Positions 37,432-47,161 of a stretch of DNA of 64,000 nucleotides are shown here, piece after piece. Position numbers and translations under genes: made by a program. This DNA is from Thiotrichales bacterium 19S3-11. GTDB taxonomy: Bacteria > Pseudomonadota > Gammaproteobacteria > Francisellales > Francisellaceae. How positions within the stretch are numbered: position 1 is the first letter of the stretch; each line of letters begins with the position of its first letter. Where the stretch lies: contig JAKJJU010000007.1 in NCBI GenBank assembly GCA_021713295.1, positions 1 to 64,000 on the forward strand, written 5' to 3'. The notes under the pieces are model-generated. The model was not told the DNA's origin, did not search any database, and was given only the letters and a program-made list of their open reading frames with translations.

Positions 37432-39129
37432 ATGAAAATGCGTGGTGCCCAAGCAATTGTTAACTCACTGATCGATGAAGATGTTGATACGATATTTGGT
37501 TATCCAGGGGGTGCAATTATGCCAACCTATGATGCACTATTTGACCATCAAGAAAAGCTTAGGCATGTGCTGGTTCGTCATGAGCAAGCTGCAATCCATG
37601 GCGCAGTTGGGTATGCTCGAGCAACGGCTAAAACTGGAGTAGTTATTGCAACTTCAGGGCCTGGTGCGACTAACTTAATTACAGGCATTACCGATGCTTT
37701 AATTGATTCAATACCGGTTGTGTGTATTACTGGACAGATCTTTAGTGATCTCTTAGGTAGTGATGCATTTCAGGAAGCCGATATTATTGGTATGACGGTC
37801 ACTTCAACTAAATGGAATTATCAAATAACAAATCCGGATGAGATTCCCTATATTTTTAAAAAAGCATTTGAAATAGCAAGAAGCGGTAGGCCAGGGCCTG
37901 TATTAATCGATATAACTAAAGATGCGCAAGTTAACCTAACAGAATATAAAAAAGCACAAGCTAATCAACAGGCTAAATGGTTAAAAAAACCATTGATGAA
38001 TATGAATAGCATTCATAAGGCATCGGAATTATTAAATCAGGCAGAGAGGCCTATTATATTAGCAGGTCATGGAGTTATCATTGCAAAAGCTGAAAAAGAA
38101 TTACTCCAGTTAGCTGAAAAAGGAGATATACCGATTGCTTGTACTTTATTAGGGCTATCATCAGTTGCTTCTACACATCGGTTATATAAGGGCATGTTAG
38201 GCATGCATGGTAATTACGCAGCTAATGTATTATCAAATCAAGCTGATGTTGTGCTTGCCGTAGGTATGCGTTTTGATGATAGAGTTACAGGTAAGCTTAG
38301 TGACTATTTGCCGAATGCAAAAGTAATACATATTGAAATTGATTCAGCTGAAATTGATAAAAATATTAAAGCAGATATTGGCATTCATGCTGATGCTAAA
38401 GATGCCTTAAGTGCATTAATACCTTATCTAAAATGTAATGTGCATCAAAACTGGCATGATGAATTTAAGCATTACTATCAGAAAGAGTTAGCATGTGTTA
38501 TTAAGCATGAAACTAACCCAAATAATGGCCCTATTAAAATGGCTGAAGTGATTGATTTGGTTTCAAGGAAAACGCATGGTAATGCGCTAATTGTTAGTGA
38601 TGTTGGTCAACATCAAATGATTGCAGCACGTTATTATCAATTTGCAGATTTTAATTTACATATTACATCAGGTGGCTTAGGTACAATGGGGTTTGCACTG
38701 CCTGCAGCAATTGGTGCGAAAGTAGGTTTAGGCAATCAAAGAGACGTTATTGCAATTGCAGGTGATGGTGGTTTTCAAATGAATATTCAAGAATTGGCCG
38801 TATTAAATCAAGAAGGCATTCATCTAAAAATGATTATTTTGAATAATAGTTACCTAGGCATGGTGCGTCAATGGCAAGAATTATTTTTTGAAAAACGGTA
38901 TTCATTTACCGAAATTTCATCTCCAGATTTTATCAAAGTTGCGCAAGCTTATGGTATAGAGGGAAAATTAGTTAAAAGTAGGGATAATCTTTCACAATCA
39001 TTGGATGAGTTTTTAAATTATCAAGGTTCTTATTTATTAGAGGTTGTTGTAGAGCAACAAGAAAACGTCTTTCCAATGGTGCCGGCAGGTGCGTCGATTA
39101 GTGATACTCAATTAAGTGTAGGAGGCTAA
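37432..39129 (+). CDS. ilvB: Acetolactate synthase large subunit
   Basis: The large catalytic subunit condenses two pyruvates, or pyruvate with 2-oxobutyrate, using thiamine diphosphate, Mg2+ and FAD. The 565-residue product has the activating Glu51 in RHEQAAIHGAVGYARA, GPGATNLITGI, VGMRFDDRVTG (FAD region) and the TPP motif GDGGFQMNIQELAVL with LNNSYLGMVRQWQ. TTAGGAG precedes the ATG. It is the first structural gene after the attenuator and is followed one base later by the small subunit. Could also be called ilvI or ilvG; the sequence alone does not separate these. Confidence 0.97.
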   Translation: MKMRGAQAIVNSLIDEDVDTIFGYPGGAIMPTYDALFDHQEKLRHVLVRHEQAAIHGAVGYARATAKTGVVIATSGPGATNLITGITDALIDSIPVVCITGQIFSDLLGSDAFQEADIIGMTVTSTKWNYQITNPDEIPYIFKKAFEIARSGRPGPVLIDITKDAQVNLTEYKKAQANQQAKWLKKPLMNMNSIHKASELLNQAERPIILAGHGVIIAKAEKELLQLAEKGDIPIACTLLGLSSVASTHRLYKGMLGMHGNYAANVLSNQADVVLAVGMRFDDRVTGKLSDYLPNAKVIHIEIDSAEIDKNIKADIGIHADAKDALSALIPYLKCNVHQNWHDEFKHYYQKELACVIKHETNPNNGPIKMAEVIDLVSRKTHGNALIVSDVGQHQMIAARYYQFADFNLHITSGGLGTMGFALPAAIGAKVGLGNQRDVIAIAGDGGFQMNIQELAVLNQEGIHLKMIILNNSYLGMVRQWQELFFEKRYSFTEISSPDFIKVAQAYGIEGKLVKSRDNLSQSLDEFLNYQGSYLLEVVVEQQENVFPMVPAGASISDTQLSVGG

Positions 39130-39130
39130 C

Positions 39131-39424
39131 ATGGAAAATGATCAAATCTATTTTATATCAATGACGACTGAGAATACGTTATGCGTATTACAGAGAATTG
39201 CCTCAGTTTTTTCACGTCATCGTATTAATATTGAGCAGCTCAATGTGTGTGAAACAATTAATCATGGTATTTCACATTTTAATTTAGTGCTTCACGCTTA
39301 TGATGAAAAAATTCACAAAGTTATTAAACAGTTAGCAAAAGTTATCGAAGTTATTGATATTCACATTGCTAACCAAATGCCAATTGCAACACGAGTACAG
39401 AAAGCAACAGTAAATGTTGTATAA
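39131..39424 (+). CDS. ilvN: Acetolactate synthase small (regulatory) subunit
   Basis: The 97-residue protein is a single ACT domain (FISMTTENTLCVLQRIASVFSRHRINIEQLNV), which binds valine and controls the large subunit. It is close in size to E. coli IlvN (96) and lacks the extra C-terminal domain of IlvH (about 160). GGAGG in the end of ilvB serves as its ribosome binding site. It sits between ilvB and ilvC. Confidence 0.9.
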   Translation: MENDQIYFISMTTENTLCVLQRIASVFSRHRINIEQLNVCETINHGISHFNLVLHAYDEKIHKVIKQLAKVIEVIDIHIANQMPIATRVQKATVNVV

Positions 39425-39462
39425 ATTTTATAGTAATGAACATAACTTAAGGAGTTATTAAA

Positions 39463-40509
39463 ATGGGTAAAATGATGTTTGGTCAAGTAGAAGAAACAGT
39501 AGTTACACAAAAAGAATTTTCTTTAGAACAAGCAAAAGAAGTACTAAAGAATGATACGATTGCTGTTATTGGCTATGGTGTTCAGGGGCCAGCTCAAGCC
39601 TTAAATTTAAGAGATAATGGTTTTAATGTCATTGTTGGCCAAAGAAAAAATTCGGCATCTTGGCAAAAAGCTTTAGCTGATGGTTGGCAAGAAGGTCAAA
39701 CATTATTTGATGTTAGTGAGGCATGTCAAAGAGGGAGTATTGTCTGTAACTTGCTTTCAGATGCAGGTCAAATTGCTCAGTGGGATACAGTGAAAAAACA
39801 CCTGACTAAGGATAAGTTATTGATGTTTTCGCATGGGTTTGCGGTTACTTATAAAGATAAAACCAGTATTGTTCCACCGAGTGATATTGATGTTGCCTTA
39901 GTTGCACCAAAAGGTTCGGGCAGAAGTGTGCGTTCATTATTTCTAAAGAAACAAGGTATTAATTCAAGTTATGCTGTTTTTCAGGATGCAACTGGCAATG
40001 CACTGGAAAAAACACTAGCTTATGGCATTGGTGTTGGCTCAGGTTATTTATTTGAAACGACGTTCGAAAAAGAGGTTTACAGTGATTTAGCCGGTGAACG
40101 TGGTGTTTTAATGGGAGCATTAGCGGGGCTTATTGAAGCACAATATGAAGTATTACGAGCTAATGGTCATTCACCAAGTGAAGCATTTAATGAAACGGTT
40201 GAAGAATTAACTCAATCGCTTGTGCCATTAGTTGGTGAAAATGGTATGGATTGGATGTATGCCAATTGTTCGACAACTGCGCAACGAGGTGCATTAGATT
40301 GGGCGCCAAAGTTTAAAAAAGCCACTTATAATGTGTTTAATGAGCTTTATTGTGAGGTAAAAAATGGTAATGAGGCACAAAGAACAATTGAGAAAAACTC
40401 TCAAGAAAACTACCGTTCTGAATTACAGAAAGAATTGGATGAAATGCACAATAAAGAAATTTGGCAAGCAGGAAGAGCTGTTAGGAGCTTACGTCCAGAT
40501 ACAAAATAA
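39463..40509 (+). CDS. ilvC: Ketol-acid reductoisomerase, about 350-residue variant
   Basis: IlvC rearranges and reduces acetolactate and acetohydroxybutyrate using NAD(P)H. The 348-residue protein has the nucleotide motif VIGYGVQGPAQALNLRDNG, GQRKNSASW, the metal-binding ETVEELTQSLVPLVGENGMDWMYANCSTTAQRGALDW, which I describe by its ends (ETVEEL and CSTTAQRGALDW), and ends in SLRPDTK. The Arg in GQRKN suggests NADPH, though this needs a structure. The length and the text GFNVIVGQR and YANCSTTAQRGALDW recall Bacteroidetes IlvC (about 347 residues) more than the proteobacterial class I (about 330-340) or class II (about 490) forms, by memory. TAAGGAG ribosome binding site. Confidence 0.93.
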   Translation: MGKMMFGQVEETVVTQKEFSLEQAKEVLKNDTIAVIGYGVQGPAQALNLRDNGFNVIVGQRKNSASWQKALADGWQEGQTLFDVSEACQRGSIVCNLLSDAGQIAQWDTVKKHLTKDKLLMFSHGFAVTYKDKTSIVPPSDIDVALVAPKGSGRSVRSLFLKKQGINSSYAVFQDATGNALEKTLAYGIGVGSGYLFETTFEKEVYSDLAGERGVLMGALAGLIEAQYEVLRANGHSPSEAFNETVEELTQSLVPLVGENGMDWMYANCSTTAQRGALDWAPKFKKATYNVFNELYCEVKNGNEAQRTIEKNSQENYRSELQKELDEMHNKEIWQAGRAVRSLRPDTK

Positions 40510-40534
40510 AAATAATCATAAAGGCTAGTTTAGT

Positions 40535-42328
40535 ATGTATCATTTAATTGACTTTAATAGTAAAAAAACAGTAACCACGGATGATTTTGTTTTTGCTGGT
40601 GAAAATTCGCCATGGCAAGTGGAAATGGATTTAGAGCGTATAAAGAAGCAAATTAATTTAGATTATTTTATTAATGCGCAGCCATGCTTATCAAAGTACT
40701 TGCCTTTAATGCCGATAAAACACCATGCTAACTTTGTTTCTTTAAGAGAAACAGCAACACCATTATTAAAAAGTAAAGTAATTGCTAAAAAATTAGGTAT
40801 TGACTTGTACTTTAAGGTTGAAGGTAAAAATCCAACGGGTTCGTTTAAAGATCGAGGTTCAGCCGTTGATATTACATTAGCAAAAGAGATGGGAGCAAAA
40901 GGGGTTGTATTAGCTTCAACTGGTAATATGGCCGCTTCTTGTTCTTGTTATGCAGCAGCAGCTAATATGCCATGTTTTATTGTTGTTCCTGAAGGTGTTT
41001 CTATGTCTAAATTGGCACAAGTAATATCGTTTGGTGGTAAAATTATCCAAGTTAAAGGGACTTATAATGATGCAGCAGAATTGGCTTATAAAATTGCGAA
41101 ATCTAGAAAATTTTATTTAGCAGGTGATTATGCTTTTCGTGTTGAGGGTCAAAAAACTGCTGCATTTGAAATTATCGATCAATTATTATTTCAGGTGCCA
41201 GATGAGGTAATTGTACCTGTTGGTTGTGGTACAAATATTACAGCGTACAAAAAAGGCTTTGATGAATATAATGCGTTAGGCTTAATTGATAAAATGCCGA
41301 AAATATCAGGGGTACAGGCAAGTGGTGCAAATTCATTAGTTAGAGCATTTAGGGAAAATAGAAAATCCATTGTTGCACTTGATTATGTTGATACGATTGC
41401 AACAGCAATTTCTGTACCTTATCCAATTGATGGGGATAAAGCATTAGATGCGATTTATCAAACGAAAGGTCAGGCAATAGAAGTAACCGATACGGATATG
41501 CTTAAAGCGCAGTATGAACTTTCAACATTGGAAGGTTTGTTTGTAGAAAGTGCTTCAGCTGCAACGGTTGCTTATTTATACAAACAGTTTGAAAATGGGA
41601 CCTTAGAAGCCGGTAAAAAGATGATTTGTATTTTATCAGGTGATGGTTTGAAAGATCCAAATGTGGTTTTAAAATCAGCAATTCAGCCACCGGTTATTTA
41701 TCCGAATGAATCAGATTTTGATCAGCTCTATGATAATCAATTTTTTGACAATAAAAGCATGCTATTTGTTGAGAAAGACTTGGTTGTTTTTAGTCAATTG
41801 CCAACGCTTCTAGAAGTAAAGCAAACGTTATCAGAATTATTAGATGCTAAATATAATGATCAATTTGTAGAGAAAATATTAAAGCATGTTAGTGATTTTT
41901 TAACCAAAGGAAAAGCAATTACAATTTCTGATTTACAAGATATTGTTCAAGATGCTAGAGAAATGGCAAATGATACGCTTAATAATAATCAGTTAACGAT
42001 ACAGTCATTTAATGTTACTACGGCTCAAAATAAACTATCAAAAGCAGAAGTAACCGTTAAAGTAAAAGAGCAATTATACTATGCCTCACATGAAGGCGTT
42101 GGCCCTGTTGATGCAACGATTCAAGCATTAGCAAGAGCCTGTCCTGGTGATGTTTCTTATAAGCTAACCGATTATAAAGTACAAATAAGAGGAGAAGGTA
42201 GTGATGCAGTTGTTTTTGTTGAGCTAAAAATGCTGAAAGATGGGCATCATGTTATGGGGAAAGCCATTTCACCTGATATTATTCAAGCATCGGTTGAAGC
42301 ATTTATTGATGCTTATAATAGTTATTAA
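40535..42328 (+). CDS. Threonine-synthase-type PLP enzyme fused to a LeuA-type allosteric domain
   Basis: The 597-residue protein has two parts. Residues about 60-385 are a fold-type II PLP enzyme with Lys105 in NPTGSFKDRG, STGNMAASCSCYAA, VGCGTNIT and ILSGDGLKDP; NPTGSFKDRG is the threonine-synthase text, whereas threonine deaminases usually read xSFKxRGA. Residues about 500-597 match the dimerisation and regulatory domain of 2-isopropylmalate synthase: GVGPVDATIQALA, YKVQIRGEGSDA, then GKAISPDIIQASVEAFIDAYN. The linker (390-500) is helical. Standing between ilvC and ilvD, it probably makes 2-oxobutyrate or threonine for isoleucine synthesis, with feedback by a branched-chain amino acid on the LeuA domain. 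Activity could be threonine synthase or deaminase; the sequence does not decide. Confidence 0.85.
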   Translation: MYHLIDFNSKKTVTTDDFVFAGENSPWQVEMDLERIKKQINLDYFINAQPCLSKYLPLMPIKHHANFVSLRETATPLLKSKVIAKKLGIDLYFKVEGKNPTGSFKDRGSAVDITLAKEMGAKGVVLASTGNMAASCSCYAAAANMPCFIVVPEGVSMSKLAQVISFGGKIIQVKGTYNDAAELAYKIAKSRKFYLAGDYAFRVEGQKTAAFEIIDQLLFQVPDEVIVPVGCGTNITAYKKGFDEYNALGLIDKMPKISGVQASGANSLVRAFRENRKSIVALDYVDTIATAISVPYPIDGDKALDAIYQTKGQAIEVTDTDMLKAQYELSTLEGLFVESASAATVAYLYKQFENGTLEAGKKMICILSGDGLKDPNVVLKSAIQPPVIYPNESDFDQLYDNQFFDNKSMLFVEKDLVVFSQLPTLLEVKQTLSELLDAKYNDQFVEKILKHVSDFLTKGKAITISDLQDIVQDAREMANDTLNNNQLTIQSFNVTTAQNKLSKAEVTVKVKEQLYYASHEGVGPVDATIQALARACPGDVSYKLTDYKVQIRGEGSDAVVFVELKMLKDGHHVMGKAISPDIIQASVEAFIDAYNSY

Positions 42329-42343
42329 ATAGAGAGTGATAAA

Positions 42344-44023
42344 ATGAGTCAAACGTTAAATAAATATAGCCAAACACTAACACAAGATAAAACACAAGGT
42401 GCATCCCAGGCAATGTTATATGGTACGGGGTTATCGGAGTCGGATATGCAAAAACCTCAAATTGGTATTGCAAGTGTTTGGTATGAAGGTAACACCTGTA
42501 ATATGCATTTGAATCATTTGGCACAGTATGCCAAAGATGCCGTTCAAAAAAGTGATCTCGTTGGTATGCGTTTTAATACCATTGGTGTAAGTGATGGTAT
42601 TTCAATGGGTACTGACGGTATGAGTTATTCATTACAATCAAGAGACTTAATAGCGGACTCCATTGAAACAGTGATGGCTGCACATTGGTATGATGGTTTA
42701 ATTGCTATACCGGGTTGTGATAAGAATATGCCGGGTTGTATGATTGCTTTAGGACGGCTGAATCGACCAGGATTTGTTATTTATGGAGGGACGATAAAGG
42801 CAGGGGTCGTTAGAGGAAAACCAGTTGATATTGTTAATGCATTTCAAAGTTATGGTGCCTGTTTAAGTGGCAGTATTTCAGAAGGGGAGCGTAGAGAAAC
42901 CATTAAAAAAGCCTGCCCTGGAGCAGGTGCATGTGGTGGGATGTATACCGCTAATACAATGGCCTGCGCTATCGAAGCAATGGGAATGAGTTTACCATTT
43001 AGTTCTTCAACGCCGGCAGTTGATTCAAAAAAACTAGAAGAATGTCAAAATGCAGGTGCAGTTATTGAAAATTTATTAGCTTTAGATTTAAAACCCAGCG
43101 ATATCATGACCAAAAAAGCATTCGAAAATGCAATTGTTGTTATTATGGCAATGGGTGGTTCAACAAACGCCGTTTTGCATTTAATTGCTATTGCTCATTC
43201 AGTTGGCGTCAAATTAAATTTAGCTGATTTCCAAAAAATTAGCGATCGAGTCCCATTATTAGCTGATTTTAAACCAAGTGGGCAGTTTGTAATGGCTGAT
43301 TTGCATGCAATTGGTGGGACGCCTGCTGTTATGAACTATTTATTTAAAGAAGGCCTATTACATGGCGATTGTTTAACAGTAACGGGTAAAACGTTAGCTG
43401 AAAACTTAATTAATGTTGCTGATTTGCCTAAAGACAATCCAATTATTCGTCCATTAGATAATCCGTTAAAGAAAACTGGACATTTGCAAATTCTAACCGG
43501 AAATCTTGCCAGCGAAGGCTCAGTTGCCAAAATTACAGGTAAAGAAGGTGAGGTTTTTATAGGAACAGCTAGAGCATTTGATTGTGAGGAGAAAATGGTT
43601 GAAGCTGTAATGCAGGGCAAAATTCAAAAAGGTGATGTTATCGTTATTCGTTATGAAGGTCCCAAAGGTGGCCCTGGTATGCCTGAGATGTTAAAACCAA
43701 CGTCACTGATTATGGGAGCTGGATTAGGTAAAGATGTTGCATTAATTACCGATGGTCGTTTCTCTGGTGGCTCACATGGTTTTATTGTGGGACATATTGC
43801 ACCTGAAGCGCAAGTAGGGGGTGTTATTGCCTTAATTAAAGATGGTGATCAAATTACTATTGATGCAATTAATAATCGTATCGATGTTGATGTAACTAAA
43901 GCAGAGTTAAATGCCCGTCGAGCAAAATGGCAGCCACCAGCATTAAAAGCAGAAAAAGGTGCTCTAAAAAAATATATTAACCTTGTTTCTTCTGCTTCTA
44001 AAGGTTGTGTGACGGATAACTAG
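42344..44023 (+). CDS. ilvD: Dihydroxy-acid dehydratase
   Basis: IlvD dehydrates dihydroxyisovalerate and dihydroxymethylvalerate to the 2-oxo acids that precede valine and isoleucine. The 559-residue product has the three Fe-S cluster Cys in [16 protein letters not shown] and [16 protein letters not shown], and [11 protein letters not shown] near the end. The spacing fits the [2Fe-2S] or [4Fe-4S] members. It is the last gene of the operon and is convergent with acs at a gap of only six bases. No ilvE or leu genes lie in this window, so transamination must be encoded elsewhere. Confidence 0.97.
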   Translation: MSQTLNKYSQTLTQDKTQGASQAMLYGTGLSESDMQKPQIGIASVWYEGNTCNMHLNHLAQYAKDAVQKSDLVGMRFNTIGVSDGISMGTDGMSYSLQSRDLIADSIETVMAAHWYDGLIAIPGCDKNMPGCMIALGRLNRPGFVIYGGTIKAGVVRGKPVDIVNAFQSYGACLSGSISEGERRETIKKACPGAGACGGMYTANTMACAIEAMGMSLPFSSSTPAVDSKKLEECQNAGAVIENLLALDLKPSDIMTKKAFENAIVVIMAMGGSTNAVLHLIAIAHSVGVKLNLADFQKISDRVPLLADFKPSGQFVMADLHAIGGTPAVMNYLFKEGLLHGDCLTVTGKTLAENLINVADLPKDNPIIRPLDNPLKKTGHLQILTGNLASEGSVAKITGKEGEVFIGTARAFDCEEKMVEAVMQGKIQKGDVIVIRYEGPKGGPGMPEMLKPTSLIMGAGLGKDVALITDGRFSGGSHGFIVGHIAPEAQVGGVIALIKDGDQITIDAINNRIDVDVTKAELNARRAKWQPPALKAEKGALKKYINLVSSASKGCVTDN

Positions 44024-44029
44024 GACAAA

Positions 44030-45922
44030 CTAACGATAATCAATTCGCTCATCAATTAGTTTTTGTATACATTGATTATCCGCTAATGTAGTGGTATCAC
44101 CGAGTTGATCTTCTTCAAAATGTGCAATTTTACGTAAGATACGTCTCATGATTTTTCCAGAGCGTGTTTTGGGTAGGTTAGCAGTAAATTGAATATGTGA
44201 GATAACGGCAATTGGGCCATAAGTATGGCGTACCCACTGTCTTATATTACCTGCTAAATTATCGGATTGATTTGTATCTTCAGTAAGCGTAATAAAGGCA
44301 TAAATAGTTTGACCTTTAATCGAATCTGGAATACCAATAATAGCCGCTTCAGCCACATTTTCATGTGCAACTAGAGCACTTTCAATTTCAGCGGTACCAA
44401 GACGATGCCCGGCAATGCTAATGACATCATCTAAGCGTCCTGTAATCCAAATATTATTATGATCATCTCGCCAAGCACCATCAGAAGGAAAATAAAAATT
44501 AGGGTAAGGTTTAAGGTAGGTTTCGATAAAGCGCTTGTGATCACCGTAAATGGTACGCATCATGCCAGGCCATGGTTTTTTAATTGCAAGTGCGCCGTAG
44601 TCATGTGCTTGCATAGCGCCTTGAATTTCTTTGCCTGTATGTTTATCTAGAATAACAGCTTCAATGCCTAAAAAAGGATGCATTGCAGAGCCTGGAACCT
44701 GTGGGTAATCTGAGCAAGGTGTGATCATAATGCCGCCGGTTTCCGTTTGCCACCAAGTATCAACTATAGGACAGTTTTTATTGCCAATATGTTGATAATA
44801 CCATTCCCAAGCTTCTGGATTAATTGGTTCGCCAACTGTGCCTAAAATACGTAGAGATGTGCGTTTGCTATTACCAAGTGCGCTTTCAACACCTTGCGCC
44901 ATAAAACTTCTAACGGCCGTTGGGGCAGTATAGAAAATAGTAACTTGATATTGGTCAATGATATCAAACCAGCGGCTAACACTTGGATAAGCTGGAGTAC
45001 CTTCAAACATCAAAGTTGTTGCACCATTAGCTAATGGCCCATAGACAACATATGAGTGACCAGTAATCCAACCAACATCAGCACTACACCAATAAATATC
45101 ATCTTCTTTTAAGTCAAAAATTTTTCGATGGGTTAAGGATGCATATAGAAGGTATCCTGCGCTTGTATGTAAAACGCCTTTAGGTTTTCCAGTAGAACCA
45201 GAAGTATAAAGTATAAATAGTGGATCTTCAGCTTTCATGATTTCAGGCTCAAATGTTGACTCAGTTATTGAGTCTTTTAGCGCATGATAGTCATAATCAC
45301 GATGATCAAACCATTGAATAGTATTTTGTGCATGACGGATAACGAGCACTTTATCAACATTAGTATCATGATCGATTGCTTGATCAATATTCTCTTTTAA
45401 ATTGAGAGTTTTTCCACCACGAAAAGTACCATCAGCCGTGAGAATTAAACGACAGTCACAGTCAATTAGTCTTTGTTTAATCGATTCAGGGGAGAAACCT
45501 GCAAATATGACCGTATGTATTGCGCCAATGCGATTACAGGCAAGCATAGCAAAGCAAGCTTCAGGTATCATCGGCAAGTAGATACAAATTCGATCACCTT
45601 TTTTAACGCCTAATTTTTTTAGTATATGACTAAACTGACAAACTTCTTTATGTAATTCTCGATACGTAATGATACGTTGATCATTTGGATTATCACCTTG
45701 CCAAATAATAGCCGTTTTATCAGCTTGTTTTTCAAGGTGACGATCAATGCAATTATAGCTAACATTCAATGTGCCTTCTTCAAACCATTTGATATCAGCA
45801 TTTTCAAAGCTACCAGAAGTTACTGTATGAAATGGACTAAACCAGTCTAACTTTTCAGCCTCATTACGCCAAAAAGAGTCACTATCTGAAATGGAATTTT
45901 GGTAATTTGTTAACCAATCCAT
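44030..45922 (-). CDS. acs: Acetyl-coenzyme A synthetase
   Basis: Acs activates acetate to acetyl-CoA through acetyl-AMP. I choose the ATG at 45922, preceded by GGAGA at 8 bases, over the ATG 15 bases upstream, which has no such site. The product of 630 residues has LYTSGSTGKPKGVLHT (P-loop), the adenylate motif DTWWQTETGG, GRLDDVISIAGHRLG, and the acetylation-controlled Lys in PKTRSGKIMRRILR. Length is near the E. coli 652. Lys acetylation usually silences the enzyme and is reversed by sirtuin-type deacetylases. Confidence 0.96.
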   Translation of the reverse strand: MDWLTNYQNSISDSDSFWRNEAEKLDWFSPFHTVTSGSFENADIKWFEEGTLNVSYNCIDRHLEKQADKTAIIWQGDNPNDQRIITYRELHKEVCQFSHILKKLGVKKGDRICIYLPMIPEACFAMLACNRIGAIHTVIFAGFSPESIKQRLIDCDCRLILTADGTFRGGKTLNLKENIDQAIDHDTNVDKVLVIRHAQNTIQWFDHRDYDYHALKDSITESTFEPEIMKAEDPLFILYTSGSTGKPKGVLHTSAGYLLYASLTHRKIFDLKEDDIYWCSADVGWITGHSYVVYGPLANGATTLMFEGTPAYPSVSRWFDIIDQYQVTIFYTAPTAVRSFMAQGVESALGNSKRTSLRILGTVGEPINPEAWEWYYQHIGNKNCPIVDTWWQTETGGIMITPCSDYPQVPGSAMHPFLGIEAVILDKHTGKEIQGAMQAHDYGALAIKKPWPGMMRTIYGDHKRFIETYLKPYPNFYFPSDGAWRDDHNNIWITGRLDDVISIAGHRLGTAEIESALVAHENVAEAAIIGIPDSIKGQTIYAFITLTEDTNQSDNLAGNIRQWVRHTYGPIAVISHIQFTANLPKTRSGKIMRRILRKIAHFEEDQLGDTTTLADNQCIQKLIDERIDYR

Positions 45923-46040
45923 AGTTGTATTCTCCATAGAAAATCAATAATACTTATGGTTATAGCATATTTTGAAGGTGGATGGTATTCTAGGTTGATA
46001 GATAAAGCGACTTGTTATGACTTTAATTCTAAGAGTAAGC

Positions 46041-46886
46041 TTATGAACCAATCAAATAAACCAATCTTAAACTAAGCGTTGTAAGCTTACTACCTTCTGT
46101 ACTCTTATGTGGAATATATGAATAGGAATACGATGGGATTAAAAGAAAACCACCGTATTGGCTGCGATAAGAAAATGCCATGCTTAACAAAACATAGTAA
46201 CCTCGGTGATTTATATAGTTAGTAATACTTCTATGGGATTGGGAGAATGCTGAGTAATTGATATCATTAGTTAATTTGTGAAAATAAATATAACCTAAAA
46301 GAGAGTGTAAAGAGATGGCTGTTTGTTGATTAAAATTCCAGGTGCTTATTTGTGATAATCCAACGTAAGCTTGACTAATATCTTGCTGTATGCTGTTGAT
46401 CGTTGCAAATGGCCCAAATCCTATCCCTTGTTCAGTAGTAGTTTTTGAGTATGAAAATGTATTGTTGATTCCTGGCATAAAAGAAAAATTACCACTTTTG
46501 ATTCTATAGCCCCCACCGACACTCCAACTAAACATACGGTGTAATAGATCAGAGTATTCATTTATTGGTAATATTTGATCGTTAATTGTAAAATCTAAAT
46601 TGGATTTGCCTATTGTTGAATCAAGATAGCTATGAAAAACCCAATTATTATAACGTGCTAAGCCACCGATAATGGCGCCTATATATCGCTCTTGGGCGGT
46701 TGATTTAGCCTGTGTTCCATATAAAAACGGATTTGATTGATCATAGGTTCTTATGCCTATGCTTGGGCCTATATACCAGTGGAAATGCCAATTATTATCA
46801 TCTTTTGCTTCATTAGCTATGGTAATGGAATCAAATAGTATGCTGAAAAGAAAGAGAATGAATAATTTGTTAGTTTTTCCAAGCAT
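46041..46886 (-). CDS. Outer-membrane beta-barrel protein of unknown function
   Basis: The 281-residue product has an N-terminal signal peptide (about 24 residues, hydrophobic LFILFLFSILF). The mature part has alternating hydrophobic and polar residues with many Tyr, Ser and Asn and aromatic residues at strand ends (WHFHWYIGPSIGIRTY; YRIKSGNFSFMPG; GYYVLLSMAFSYRSQYGG), as in outer-membrane barrels. It ends with LRLVYLIGS, not the common terminal Phe. No family is recognised. It stands alone, 103 bases after the acs start region on the same strand. Confidence 0.7.
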   Translation of the reverse strand: MLGKTNKLFILFLFSILFDSITIANEAKDDNNWHFHWYIGPSIGIRTYDQSNPFLYGTQAKSTAQERYIGAIIGGLARYNNWVFHSYLDSTIGKSNLDFTINDQILPINEYSDLLHRMFSWSVGGGYRIKSGNFSFMPGINNTFSYSKTTTEQGIGFGPFATINSIQQDISQAYVGLSQISTWNFNQQTAISLHSLLGYIYFHKLTNDINYSAFSQSHRSITNYINHRGYYVLLSMAFSYRSQYGGFLLIPSYSYSYIPHKSTEGSKLTTLSLRLVYLIGS

Positions 46887-47161
46887 ATAAACTTCATAAA
46901 AATAAGCGTGATTGTTTTAATTTTTATTATATATTTTAATATTGAGATAGCAACTTTTTAAACATTTCTCTGAAAGTTAAATGGCATTAATTAGTCTTGT
47001 TCAAGTATATAATGACGAAAGAAACGTAGTGTCAAAGTAATAATCAAATAGTTAGTTGATGTGCTCTGTTTCATCATGATTGATTTATTCAATTACAGTG
47101 GATATAGTATGAGCTAAGTTTTTTCAATAGAGTAAATGACAATATTTAAAGGGAGTTCATT

